This document shows, piece by piece, positions 48,159 to 62,200 of a DNA stretch of 64,000 bases (within the stretch, counting starts at the first letter, position 1; every line of letters starts with the position of its first letter). Where the stretch lies: NCBI GenBank assembly GCA_013396755.1, contig VWZF01002630.1, positions 372,001 to 436,000 of the forward strand, read 5' to 3'. Origin of the DNA: Sclerurus mexicanus (taxonomy: Eukaryota > Chordata > Aves > Passeriformes > Furnariidae). The notes beneath the pieces are model-generated. The model had not been told where the DNA came from. It was given only the letters and a program-made list of their open reading frames with translations, and did not search any database. The translations under genes were made by a program, and so were the position numbers.

Positions 48159-51100
48159 CCAGCTCTTTTTCTTCCAGAAAAAGCTGATGTCTCTAAGCCT
48201 GCTGCCAGCAGGGGATATGAAACAGCTTGCTATGAGAAAATGCTGATTCTTAAAATCTGAGTGTTTCAGGGGACAGTATCAATTTCATCTGACTTTTATT
48301 TAACATTCTGCTTACGTAAGGTTGAAGCACTTTGTTTCAGCCTCATCACGTTGACTTTCATATGAATTATATTACAGACCAAGAAATGTTGCAATGAGGC
48401 AATTTGCAAAAGCAGTTTAAGAAAGGAAACTTCATTTTATGAGAAATTTCAAAATGCTGGGGTCCTTTTTCAGAAATCCTTCACTGTTTTCTGAATTTTC
48501 TGTGTAAAAAAATAGAAACTGAAAGGTTTTGGGAGCACTGGCTGGAAACCAGCAGCTCCATAAAGACAGTGATTTTGAGACTGAATTCACCTATTCTAAA
48601 GGACACAAGTGGGGGGAAAAAAAAGCAGGCTGAAGCTCCTGTGAAACACAGAATTCAGCCTTTCTGAGGAGGTGTGTATGACTGTGTCTTTTGCCATCTT
48701 TTTCAAGAGTCCAAGTGCCTTTTAGAACTCTTCAAAGTTTCTCAGCAGCTTGGGCAAGACTGAACACTGCCATCCCGTAGACAGGGCACTGAGATATCAG
48801 AAGGAACACAGAGGAAGCAGTGTTCTTGGAAATGATTCTGAGAGAAGAGTTCTGGATCCCTCTCAGCATGGGATAGACAGTCATACAAGCTTTCTAGAGC
48901 TATACAATTGGGAAAACAAACCAAAGGCACTTTGCTTCCTGAAAAACACTATGTCAATACTTAGTGTCATCTTTGATGGTACTGCCACCAGGACACTATT
49001 ATTAAATGCATGCAGCTTACATCTGTACCATTGGCCTGCTCTACAGCCCTTTATTTAATTTATTTAATTACTTCATCTCCACCTTCTACCTCCCTCCAGT
49101 TTTGTCCAATTTAGCTCTTCCTGAGGGCAAGAACTCCAGGTGACTCTTTAGTGTCTAGCACAACCTTGGTTAGTGCTTCTAGGCAGAAATGTGTTACAGA
49201 TAATAAACCTGAGTGCTTGGACGATGAAAATAGCCTGGAGCCTTCATTCAACACTGCACTCAACGCGAACATATATGAGATCAGATCTTGCATTATCTTG
49301 ATCTTTGCGATGGGTTTTGTGGCACCAGGAACTCAAAGAAAACAATAAAACCAAGCCATGAAATGCTGCAGCCTTCATCCATCGCATCTTTAATTTGGAT
49401 GTTAAACCACGTAGAAACTGCACGCTCACTAAATACATTAGGGAGACAAAACAAAAAACATGTCAAGGAAATGGTAAATGGGGAAAAAGCTTCTGAATTT
49501 TTTAATAACGCATGCTCTGTTTGAAGGGTTTGCTGAGGATCTTGTTTATAATCCTGCAGCAAATAAAGTACTCTAGAATAAAAGCTGTTCGGTCCTTTCA
49601 AACTAACAGCCCTTTGTTTGCAGCACATTAGTGGAACAATTTTTAAATAATGACTTAATTATTTTTTTTTTCCTTGAAAGATGCTTTTTTTGCAGTCAGA
49701 GTCTGGTTCTTTGTTTTCCCAGTCTGCACTCTGATTCATTAGTGCTAGTTGCATCCAACTTGTAGAGGTTTATTTGTTCAGCTAGAAATGGAACATTAAC
49801 ATTTTAAGAGAATGATGCATAGCTTTTAGAGATAATATTCTCTCTGTCCTATTCTGCTGGTGCTCTCTTAGAAAGTGTAGAATAACACATTCTCTTGCTT
49901 CAAAATGATGAGTTTGTTATTAACAGTTATCATCTGGGACATGACTTTCTGGTTTTTTCCCCCACTTTTGCAAATAAAAATGCTTTTTCCTGCATGTGTT
50001 TACTGGGTGGAAAGTTGAAGATTGGCAGTTTTGTCCAGGCTCAAGAAAAAGGCAAGCAGGTCATGAGCCTTTATTGTCCCACGCCTGAAACCTTTCTAAT
50101 GGCAAGTCATTGACCCTCTGCCTCTCCTGTCTGTGCACTAGTCCATGGCCTGGAGCAGTCACCTGTGGCCGGGCCTGATATCCCCCACCTGAGTGTCAGC
50201 AGTCACTGCAGCTCTGGGACACCTGAATAGGAGTTAAGCATCAAATCATGCCAAGACGCTGCCCCATTGAGGGAAGAATGAAGTCCTGCATTACAAGCAA
50301 AATGCTGCGTTGAAAGGTGTTAAAGCTGTAAAATCAAGTGCTTGTAAATTAAACCCACATAGTCTGGAAGTATAAACACTGTGACTTTCCACGTGCATAA
50401 TATGATCTCTTCCTCTGTTTGTAGCTTAGCTAAAAGTGGATCGGTGAGATATAGGGAAAACCTTATGTTTCTGATACAGGATGATCTCACCACCAGCAGA
50501 TAATATTCTTGCACCTCTTGCAGAGTATGTGGACCATATAATTTTTCCATAAAATTCCTGCTGGAATTTCTTAACATCAGTAAAGCTAAGAATTTCTACC
50601 AATTCTGCTACTAGTAAATTACTGGATGATGTGCAAAGTAAAACTTTAAAAATAAATGAATTAAAAAAAACACAACCCAAAATTAAAAAGGCAAACTCTT
50701 CTGGCATGAAATGAGGCACCTAAACAGTTTGCCATAAGGCAATAGTTTAGGAGACTATTGCAGTGCCTACTTGTGCTTTTTTAGTTTCAATATTTACTAA
50801 AATGTATTTCTATGTCCTCTAGTCCTCAAGATAAAATATTTGCATTTTGCCTCCAGCTGCATTTCAGACAAACCTCAAACCTTGGAAATGTGCTAGCAGT
50901 GGCAGATGCACTTCTCCTACCCACACCTGTGCTGTAGTCATGCTAACCAAAGGCAAGCTGTGCCATCCAAGATGTTTGCTTCCATCTTCCTGGCTTTCCC
51001 TCCTCCACATTCCGAATCTCAAACACATGGTTACATCTGCCAAGGTTAATTTTTGCAGCACCTGGTGCCAGGAATTGCATGGTCAAATGGTCAGAGCTGG

Positions 51101-52868
51101 TAAACCATGGGACGATTTACTTGTGAGACTTGAGCCTGTCATTGGGGTTGAGACATTTCAGCTCCACTCCCCGAGCTGCCAACATGAGCTTTGCATGTTC
51201 TTGGGTAAACCACACATATTTTTCTTCTGGGACATCTTTCCCTTAGCACTTAGGTCATGGAGTATTATTGAACTGGCTTTGGACCTGGAAAAAATGTGGC
51301 TGTGTTTTCTAACATAATGGGCATAGACAAGTATTGATTATTCTGTGACTGTACTTCACATCCAGCAGTCACAGCTGACCATGCTTTAAAACAAAATTAA
51401 ATGAAGGTTGTGATCTAGATTTGAGAATGATCTGGAGAAGAAGGAGGAGCAGGGCATGATTTGTGTGACCAAATGTAGTATTCAAATGTGTAATTTTTCG
51501 AAGTCTTTCAACAGCAAACTAAACTGAATGCCCCAGCTACCTGGCAACAAAGGGACACTGAAAGATCCCAGAGACCAAATTTGTCAGACTGGACAGATTC
51601 AGGCAGAGTTACAGGAATAAAAATGTTATTCTCATGAATTTCCTGGCTTTTTATCAGCTTGCGTCCTGCACAGTCCTGGTATCAAGTGACTCTACATTTG
51701 TATCTATTTATTTGGGTGATTGAGATTAGCAATTAATAATAACGGCAACAGGAATAATGCTGCATTTGGAGCTGACACTGATTAAACTGCAAATCTAAAT
51801 AATTGATATTAATAACATGAAGTTTTTAGCAATAATCTTCACAAAAGCTCTTGGAAATTAGAGGATTAGACACCAGAGATAATACTCAGCAGTTGGACCA
51901 GAGGCATTATGGAGATACATAGGTGACATGAACTCAAGGAGTGAGATTCACAGAGCTCTTCATTTTCCTTTTATACTAACCTTTGCAGAAGTAAGATATC
52001 CATGCTGGCAGAGAAGGGATTAATTGGTCCCTAACATGTTAAAAATACAATAATTTTAACTTTCTGTCTTTGAAAAAGCAAGCATTCATGGAGATTTTTA
52101 GTAACAGTATCTTTTTTTCATATTTTAGACCCTCCTTTCTACTCCCAATTTGTAATCTTGGGACAGTGTATACACAATCACATGCTATTCCATGGAGATG
52201 TGAGCAGACAGTGAATCCAGATGTCACGGACATAGCTTGGATCTCAAAATCAGCAACAAATTTTTCTAATATATATCTTCCCTGTGAAGACAGTGACTTA
52301 TGCTAAAGCTGCAGCAGTGAGAACCTGGTGGATAGATGTCAGGCACCATCTGAGCATCTGGCCCCTTATTGTATTTTAAATGATACACATTTATAACTGT
52401 AAAGCAGACAGACAAGCGATACTGTCTAACATCACCATCGCTAATAGCTCTAATAGCTCATGTATCCGCAGCCTGCTTCATCCTGTCCCAGCTCAAAGCA
52501 ATTTTGAGACAATGGGCCCAGCTCTTCTCAGATAGATATAAATGAGATGTATAGAAAAGGCACAATTCCCTCTGCAACAATCCAATGATGCTGATCTCCC
52601 TTCCAGGCTGAGCCACCCGCCATCTAGTTGCACCCCAGAGAGGCAAATGCCATGTACAAATCTGGTGGAATTTTTTTCATTTATTTTTAACTCATTACTT
52701 GCACATTAAAAAATGTTTCAACACATTTTTTAGTGGTGCAGTCTTTTTAATGAAAAAATGCTGAAATACGGAAATATGAAGCCCAAGCCTATGCAAATCC
52801 AACATCTGCCAAGCCTTCCTGGTGAGGGTGCAGTTCTCCTTGAGGTCAGCATTGAGAACCACCTTTTG
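48158..52868. other. Unique non-coding DNA
   Basis: No gene recognised. A 156-codon + strand frame at 50847-51317 has cysteines and hydrophobic patches but no family I know. AT-rich sequence with homeobox-type words lies at 51690-51860. The sequence is otherwise ordinary. Confidence 0.5.
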
Positions 52869-53213
52869 CAGAATCACTGGCCCACAGAATGGTTTGGGTT
52901 GGAAAGGACCTTCAGATATAGTCCAACTCCCACTGAAACAGAGAGATCTTCAACTAGACCAGGTTGCTCAGGCCCCATCCAGCCTGGTCTTAAATGTTTC
53001 CACGGATTGGGCATCCGCCACCTCTCTGGGCAACATGTGCCAATGTTTCACTACCCTCAGCATAAACAGTTTCTTCTTTATATCTAGTTATAATCCACTC
53101 TCTTTTAAAGTAAAACAATTATCCCTTGTCCCATTGCAACAGGCCCTGCTAAAAAGTCTGTCCCTCTTCCTGTAAAGAAGGTCCCAGAGTGCAAGGCAGT
53201 ACTGCATGTCTTT
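52869..53213 (-). mobile_element. CR1 LINE 3' end, antisense
   Basis: The + strand shows the reverse complement of an avian CR1 3' end. It begins with AGAATCACTGGCCCACAGAA, then GGTTTGGGTTGGAAAGGACC, TAGACCAGGTTGCTCAGGCC, CCATCCAGCCTGGTCTTAAA, GGGCATCCGCCACCTCTCTG, GGCAACATGTGCCAATGTTT, CCCTTGTCCCATTGCAACAG and GCCCTGCTAAAAAGTCTGTC. Its inserted orientation is therefore minus. The copy is 5'-truncated, keeping only the last part of ORF2 and the 3' untranslated region, with no usable frame. It is one of the clearest CR1 copies in the window and probably the youngest. Confidence 0.95.
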
Positions 53214-56200
53214 ACCAAATACCTGTGAAGACAGCCTTAGCCCTTCCAATTTTGAAAGTCACATTATGGCTTATAAAAGAAGGTGTGCAGGCTTTGGGTT
53301 TGCCAGTTGCTATAAAACTTGTGCTTTTTCAGCATCCAGCTCAGTACCTATGTAGGCTCCAGAAAGGGATACAGCAGTGCATCCCTTTCTCCTTGAGCTG
53401 TGAGGGATAGGATGATGGAATTGGCCTCCTCCCAGCAAAGCAAAGGCCTAGAGATGCTCCTCTGGAAGGGAAAGGGAGAAAAGAGAAATGGGGCTGAAGT
53501 AATAAGCACTGGGAACCCATGATATGACATGTTTTGGCTCTTTCCAAACTTAATGCAGTTTTTATATGTAGACATTAAAGAGCACGTTTTCTGACTCCCC
53601 TCAAATAATTACCTGATAAACCCCCACTTTTGGAGTTGGTCCGAGCCATCCATTACACCACTGCCATGAACTTTATTTCATACCACACTGGGGAGGAGAC
53701 AAAGCAGTTGGAGTGCTCAGACACTGCATGAAATAACTGGCCATAAAAATCAATGTAAAATTTAATGCAAAAGGTCTGTGGGCACCCAACCATTGGAATC
53801 CAGTGACAAGGCAGATGGAGAGAACCACTGTGCTTTCCAGCAAGTACTATATTTTCCTTAATGTTCCTGAATTATAAATACTGTTGCTGTTTTGTCCATC
53901 TATGTACTAATAAAATGTGTCTCCGGATGGTTTTTGGTTGGAGTTTCCTGGACACAGGGTGTGTTTTGTGTTCTGGATGGATCCCATCACAAGACCTGGG
54001 AAGGAGAAAAGAAATGTCTTTACACTGTTTTCTCCAGAGCTCCCTGACTGATATGCAGCCAGTAGTCCTGCTGTGCCCTACTCTTCATGCAGGGACTGAG
54101 AATAGTTGCTCTTATCCATGAGTGCCTCACTTAGCTAGTCCCAAAGAGCAAAAGTTGCATTTACATGCAAGCTCAGCGCCATGGGTGTCACTCAGCTAGT
54201 CTTCAGTGAACTTTTGGTGCTCAGATGAATAATCTTACTTTAAATAACAATTCCTGTTGACCAGAGGATCCTTCCCAACTCATTGGCTCCTTCACAACCT
54301 TCAGAGGAGAAAGGAGCATGGGATCTACCTGAAACATTAGAAAACAAAAAAATAATAGAAAATATTAAAGAGCCATTTAAAGACCTTTGCTTCCAGCCTC
54401 CAGGCAAGGAGATGTTGAAGTCCCAGCAAAGGGACACACTTCTTCAGTTCCTAGCTGTCCTTGTCACTCAGCATGCAACTTTTCACATGCCTTCCCACAG
54501 GAATGAAGAAAGGAAGAAGGAGATTGGTTGGTTATATCTATTTTAGCATTCACAGGTATTCAGATATTAAGAACTGAGACTAGAGAAATTGTTGATGCTC
54601 TGATGTACCTATAAAGGCAAAGAAGCAGGAGTCCTACTTTGGTTGTAATGCTAAAAATTAAATTGTTCCTAAACATTTTAGCAACAGAGTTATTTCAAAC
54701 ATCAGCAACCTCTAGAATGAGCCACTCTATCAGCTTCATTCTAGATATACAGCTGCAGTGGCTGTGCATGAAGTATATTAACTCTGGGACATTTTCTCTT
54801 CATTCTGGGAACTGCTATTGATTTTACCCTAATAGATACTTGGGTCCAACACATGATGAGAAGTCATTTAGAAGAGAAACAGAAAAGAATTCTTAACTCC
54901 TCATACTTGTGATTCAAAACATCTCTGTTTAGGTGTGACTGCAAAATTCCAAGGAAAAGAAATGGCCAGAAGGATGGAGGTCATTGCAGGCAGACCAGAA
55001 GAAGCTGATACAGGGTTTTGTGGAGGCATTTTACAATACTGCCGAAGTGCTCTGAAGTATTTATTAAAGCAAACAATGATGCTATTCTGTACTGTTTAAG
55101 GTTATTATAAAACTTGTATTAGAAGAGTAATTGCCTCTGGATGAGCATATGGCTTCATCTGCTTGTGAAAAGGAGAGTATTTCCACAGGCTAATGATTTC
55201 TGTGTAAGATCTGGACTGTAGTAATTCAGAGAATGCAATAGCTGAATCTTCAAGCATAATCTGAAAGGGATTAGATATAAATCTGTTTTATATGAAAATG
55301 TGTGAGATGCAGAACAGCATTTGCTCTTGGATATAACACCCGAGGGTATGTCACATGTATTAATACATGTATGTATGAAGGCCATGTGTGCACATATGCA
55401 TTGATGGAGAGCACCTTTCCTGCAGGTGCACATACCTACCAGGCTTCACCCACAGTACCCAAGCAAAATGATAAATTCTGCACCTTACAAATTGTACCCA
55501 TCTGCCAACCTCAGTACCTCTTGCTGTCCCTGTTTGCAAAAAATAAATAAATTCTGTAAATTCCACCTTGCTATAGTTTTGGTTTGCACTCTGAGATGGG
55601 TTGAGGCCACTTTGAAAGTAACTCTGAAATCACAAGATTAGTTCAGACCACCTCATTTGACTTCTGTAGGGCTCAGCAGAGATATTTGATGTTCTCACAA
55701 ATGCTCATTCCATCAACTGGAAATCCTTAGGGTGGCAGGATTGTTTATATTGAATTGAGCTGCCATGGCTCTGATTAAAAGAGAACATGGTTCCCTTCCA
55801 TTGCTTCACAATTTATTAACAGGAAAAGAATTGGTTAGGCTGGTGAGTGGTGATGAAGGAGAATGCTGGACAAAGGCCAGCAACTGGTGCAAGTGGTATT
55901 GAGACTCCCTTCTGCAGGGTTTTAAACAGGATTTAACAATTGCAGACACTGAGCCTGGAGCTACCTAACAGGATAAGCAAATGACATCCCCATTTCACAG
56001 AGTGGTAAGCTCATGCCTGGAGGAGCTGACTGGGTTGCTGGTTATCTCACTGTAAGGTAACAGTAGAGCTAGAGGAGCATGTGGAGAGCAACCTAGAACT
56101 TCATCCAAGACCTCCCTGGATGAAGCAGCAGTGAGAGATGAAGGGAGCAGCAAGGAGAAGGAACAGAGGAATAGCAAAGAAAGTGAAGCACTGTTTAACT

Positions 56201-59200
56201 TCCTAAATTGTGCTTGGCTCTTGGGCACATTGCTAAGTGCCATGGCTACCTTGAGAACATCATGTGACAAGTACATCAGGGTCACTGCCTTGGAAGAGGC
56301 TGAAGTGATGAAAACTTGCTGGAGGGCTGCAGATAGAGGGAAATGCTGGGAAGGAAGCCAACACCTCAGGCCCTGGAAAGCTGGAGGCTGTCCAAGTGAC
56401 GTGGATGCTGAAAGCCAGCGGGTGTCCTGTTCAGGGGGCTATTTGTCACACTAAACTAGATTATCAGAAAATAAAAGTCCAGCCTGCATGTTTATAAATC
56501 CTTCCACATCCCAGCCACAGAAATCTGGATGTGATGTGCAGGTAGCTGGCTAAGAGGTTTCTGCTTCATGATAAACAGGGCTCTAGCCATTCCCCATCCA
56601 AAGAGGGGAAAGCAGTGTGGGGGTCAAACTCTCCTTGTGGCTGAGCTCTCCCTTACACATCCCTCCCCCTGCTTCCAATCTAGTTGGCTGCAATATTTCA
56701 TATACATGGCCCTGCAGAAGCCGGAACTGTTCATCTCTGCCATTGACCCTTCCTCCCACTGCAGGCACTGCCACACATGTAGGCAAATCATCATTGTTAT
56801 TATCAGCTACTGTTCTTAGTCTGAAGAACAGTTAAACAGGCTGCACAGAATACAATGATCTCAGCTGATGCTGAATTTGAAGTTTTCAATGTTAAATCAG
56901 CACAGCAACACTCAATTCTGTTTTCATTTGCACAGTAACGTTCTGAAGTTGGTATGGAAAGAGCCAGGTAATGCTGGCAGTCCTGTGCTCTGGAGTTACT
57001 TCTGTGAGTCTAAGCCCCTCAACTGAGGGTGTTTTTCTGCAGACATCTCTGGAGAGCACTGTAAGGACCCAAAGCAGAGACAATCCTGCAAGGGCAACCC
57101 ACCTTTGAGGTTGTGCTTCTGCTTACCAGATAAAACTAGGACTGGGAGAAAAAAAAACAGGCATAGCCAGGAAACAACAATGGCAATGGTCATAATTTGG
57201 GGGAAAACACTTGTTGCTGCTGGGTGGTGGCTCTGCTCTTCTTCCTTTGGTATCCCACCAATGGCCTCTTGCACCTGCTGAAAACAAATAAAAGTTAAAT
57301 TTTCCTGTAAAAACCAGCTTAGTCCTGCCAGACATCTCCAAACAGGAAGTGATGGGCTGGTGTGAGCAGAGGGACTGCACATCTTGAGTAATAAACTCAA
57401 TTCATTTCTCTGCAATACAGCCACTGGAGTCACACAGGGATAGAAAACACAGTGATGAATCCGGCCCAGCATTTGCTGCAAATTTAGACTGCTGTCTAGT
57501 TGGCAAATAGCTCTGAAACCAGTCCCAATGCTGCATAAATACCTTCATTACTCTTAAGTGCTGTATTTACTCAATCATTTGGACCAATCATTTTCAGGTT
57601 TATTAGTCCCAGTTGTTCATTTTTCACATTATTTGATTGGTTTCTCAAACCTCATGGTTTTAGTTTTCCTCCAAAACTGAGAGTTATAGGTAGAAAAGTG
57701 TTAATAACAGGCGATACACCTTCTGGAAAGTTGGTTTGTTTGTTCTTTTTAACCAAATAATGACCTGAACAAAAGCTCATTAAACTCTAGGGGTTTGAGA
57801 ACATCATCTGGAGGCACTGGAGCAATCTGAATATCTGGGGAAAGCAAAACTAGAAATCCAAGATCAATTGAAGGTAATTAATTCTCTCAAGGCCACGTTA
57901 GATTATATTTGATGGTCTTGAACATTGACTCTCAGCTGCACTTGTCAAATATGGGTGGAAATGACTCCTGAGGCCGTGCTCTCATCCACCAGGCTAGTGG
58001 CCCTCTTCTGCAGATGGCCTGAATTCAGGACAGCTGCACCTGCACAGATACCATGGCTGGGAGTGATCTGAGCCCACCTGTCCTGGGCATCAGAAGCAGA
58101 CACTGATCTCCTTTGTGCAAGTAAACAAACTTGAACTTCAAAGCTAATTAGAACAAAAACTGGCCAAGAGCTGTGATTTTACAAGAGGGGGTTAAAACCT
58201 CCATTCTGGACCACAATTTCTCCAGCTGGCTCCTTAGAGGATCAGTCACCCAATCTGCTCCTTCATTTGTCCATGCTCCTCCTCACCCCTCTGCCTCACA
58301 CATTTGCTTCTCTCCACTGAGTGTTTTTCCATTCTATTTTTGCTTTAGGTCTAGCATCTAAATGATAAAAAATGGCATGCATCAAATAAGTGCTTTATCC
58401 AGGGGCCAGAGGATGGTTAAACTCTAAATGAAACAATTTGTAATAAAAGCTCCAAATCTACTGCCATTAAACAAAAAGCTTAAACAAATGATCCCCATAA
58501 ATCATGCTCAAATTTATTAAGGATTTTCAAGCCACATGTATTGCTTAATTACAGAACAATAATATGCAAGGAAAATGCTGATAGTAACTTTTCAAAATAT
58601 ATTCTTGAATGTCACACCAACTTGGGGATAGTTTCAATCACCTGTGTATTTCTGTACGATGAAGAGGAGATAAAAATCAGCCATGTGGTTAAAGAAAAAG
58701 TTCTCAGCACAAAGTGAAGGTTAAAATAACGTATTGAACCAATAACACAATATCACGAGTGTACCAATATCAGAATCATTAACTTTGCAGACTAAGCCTT
58801 GAGAAGTCAAGGATTTTAAAGCATTGAAAGGGACTATATAGCTGATTATCTGTATAATGTGGATCAGAGAGACTACACAGTCATCTATGTAAAAAGTTAA
58901 ACACACACCCTACAGCAGGAGAAACCTAAGAGGAAGGCAAGTATTTCAGAGCAGGGAAAGCAGAGGTGGGACTTAAAACGAGCTTCTAATGAAGGTTCAA
59001 AGAGTTTAGAGCCTTCTGTTTCAAAAGCCAGAGCCTGGTTTGTAAAGCAGGCAGAGTCCACCAGTAAAGAGAAAGCCTGAATATCCCTACCAGGAGGAGC
59101 AATGACCAAGGATGCTGTGGCAACTTGTCTGAGTTTTGCCTGTGAAGAGTTCGTGTGTTTATACCAAGTCCCACAAGTGGCTTAAACAGGCTGTTCTCTC

Positions 59201-62200
59201 AAAGCACTGCCATACCTTTGTCCTCACTGCAAATGGAGGCTCTGGGAAATTCCACTGCTTTAACTGCAGAACTCTTGCTTGCTTAGGTTTGATTTGGTTT
59301 GGGTTTTTTTTTTCTTAAGCTGCTTTTCCACCTGCTACAGCTGGATTTGGAGCCTGAAAAAGGCTCGCAATAAAACCAGATTTATTTTCTTTCAGATAAC
59401 AACACAAATTTTTTACCTAATATTAGGAGGTGTGATAGTATTAGACACAGACTGTTGCTTGCATTGCCAAGGACTATTCTACACCTGAGCTGGCAAGAGG
59501 ACTTCCATTTTCAGGAGTACTAGACTAAAATTTCCCCCAGCCCCAAGTCCTCCTGAAATAAAGAAAGAAAAAACCAAATTAGTTAATGTGATGATTTATC
59601 TTGTAGCATTTGGAATTTGCCCCCTTGAGCAAGCAAATACATCAGCCAAATCTCAGCAGTGAACGGCGAGGCTTAAGGGTTGTTACAAATCTTGTGCTTC
59701 AGCACACCCAGAATGAACCTTCAGGCTTCCAACCCTCCATAAAATAATCCCAGAAAAGCCAGCTGACCTGTCAGAGTCTGTGCAGATAACACAGAAATAC
59801 ATGATATTAATGAAGCAGTGAAACTGTCACAAATAGTAGGGATCACTGTAAAAATAAGCAGTGAGGAACTGATCCATTGCGTTACAGTTGTTGTGAAAGT
59901 AGCTGGATTTTGCTACTTAATCAGAGCCTGTCAAGGTTTCCATCCCAGATATGAAGAAGAGGAAGTCTGAAGAGCCACCTCCACTACCTGTTGTAGTGAT
60001 GTGACATAGCCCTGAAGTGTCAGTTGTGAAAACCAGAACCAGACAAACTGATAACACAAGGTTGTACTGCCTGGAGTGTCTGGAGGAATCAGCTCCACAG
60101 ACCAGACAAGGAGGCAGAGCAGTGAAGATTTAGGTTCTCACTTCGGCTTGTGACATTGAAAACAAAACTCTCCTTGTGTTTGAAATAGGATTAGTGCCTG
60201 TGAACCTGGCAAGGTTCAGAGAAACATTCAAAAGTTTTGCTGTTCAAAACTTCATAACATGATCCTGCAATTGCCAGAGAACTGTTAGCACCTTCCTGCA
60301 GAAGCAGGGCAAACCAACCTACATGTCCTGCTTAACTTGCATGGTGGGTGAATTTCCTCCATCCAATATCCTTGCTCACTTGTTTTCCAGCTGCAGAAAA
60401 CATGTTTCATGTCCTGCTCCAGGGACCTGGAATTGCATTGCACTGGTTCATCTCACAAGCTGGCCTAATTCAGGTTTATTTCACTGTCACAGAGATACAC
60501 CATGGCACATAACCTCAGTTTGTCCTTAGCACAAACAAGTTCTCACAGAAAGTGTTGGCGAGTAGCACCTGCTGTGCTCAAGGCTGAGCCCTGAAAATGA
60601 CCTCCCTCATATTCCTTCTCATTTCAAAACAATACCAAGCTGACAGAAAGCCATCATTTCTGCTCCCAGTCCCAGAGCACCATGAGCTTTGGAAGAGGTG
60701 TTTGAGTGTCTGGTGGTCCCTGGGCAGTCAGAGGGCATTGCTCTCCCAGTGGGCACAGCTAAGATGGTACCTACCCAGTGCCACTGGAGCAGTCCTAGTC
60801 CAGTAAGAGTCACTCCTTCCCACACCCTGAGGTCTTCTGCCTAGCTTGGACAGTCAGCTCCTCTCATGACCCCCACAAAACTGTCTCCCAGTGCAACCCT
60901 GTCACTCTTGTCCCATATTTCATCCCACTAGGTTCACTTCCAAGGCCTGACTCCTAACTTGTGGCGTCATGGATAGTTTGAAGAAGGCAAGGGAGAACCA
61001 AGATGGAAAGTACCTACTCAGAGTGGTAAAATGGGTAGAAAATTATCAGAAGGAAGAAAAGATTGAAATGAAGCTGCCAATGATGCAGTTTCTATGACAA
61101 CTGCCCTTCCACCTACAGTTTTAACCCACTTTTTCAGGCAGCCATTTCAGGAAGTGCAGGGAACCACACAACAGCTGCACATATCCTATTTCTAACACAT
61201 CTCCTGATTAAAATAATTACTCTGTATATAGAGATTGCTCTGAATGGCAGTGGCTGAAGGTTTTGGATAGCCTGGGGGACATGATTTCTCACAATGCTAG
61301 ATGCTTTCTGAAATAGCACACGTGGATGTAAATCCTAGCATTTGCTGGAGGTAGAGTAAAGGAAGCACATTCCAAAGCCATTCCAATGGGATATGTCCAG
61401 CTGTCCCTACAGAAGCATACGTCCTGTGTATGTCACCCTGATGTATGTATTCTTGTCTGTACCACAGCCTCTAACCTGCATATTGCTGAGACCTTATTTT
61501 AGCAGAAGTAGCGGGGACCCGATTTAAAGCAGAGCACACGACTTGCACTTGAACACTTCGTGTTCAAACTTTGTAAATATCGTCCCCAGAGCCACCCTCA
61601 CCTTCAAACCATCATCTTACAAGTGCTAACTGATGAACTGCTCTGTAGGTGAATCATTCCTGTAATCCTAGTGGGACCACATGGTGATTGCAACACTCTG
61701 TGGATTCTCCATGGGGATTATGTGGACTGACATCAGAAGACAGCGAATCGCCTTTGTAGTCCTGAGGATGTTATTTCCCATTGTCATTGCTGTTATTGTT
61801 GCCTCTACTCTAGTTTCTAAAGGTTCCTGCAAAGATCCATGCCCCCTTCTGCTAAATAACATGACAGGATGAGGTGGAGATTATACCTAAGAACTTGTAA
61901 TATACACACCAGCATGGTAGAAAAAGAGTTCAGGGAAAGTAAAATTCATGACAAGAAGAGAACTAAGGAATAGGGAAATAAAGAGGGGTTTTTTTAAATC
62001 AGACACCAAGTTTGTGGCCAGAGCTGAGTGCAGAACCCTGGAGTCCCACCCAGGTCTTTCATCAGCATGATGGCTCTTCCGTTCCTGCTCTCCCAGGCTG
62101 TCACTCTCATTTGTCCTATGGAAATATTGAGATAGCTCTGGTAGATGCATTACCTTAAGGGGAACCTGTCTGAAATTGTCCTTTCTTCCGTCCAAGGAGT

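Noticed and set aside
48058..48246. + strand frame with an asparagine run
   Set aside because: The run is only the translation of the (ATA)12 microsatellite.
50847..51317. 156-codon + strand frame with hydrophobic and cysteine-rich parts
   Set aside because: Resembles no family I know, has no convincing splice borders, and the opposite strand is also partly open.
55960..56045. Faint similarity to an antisense MIR (ATCCCCATTTCACAGAGTGG)
   Set aside because: The match is only about 20-30 bases and the flanks do not follow the family; not strong enough to annotate.
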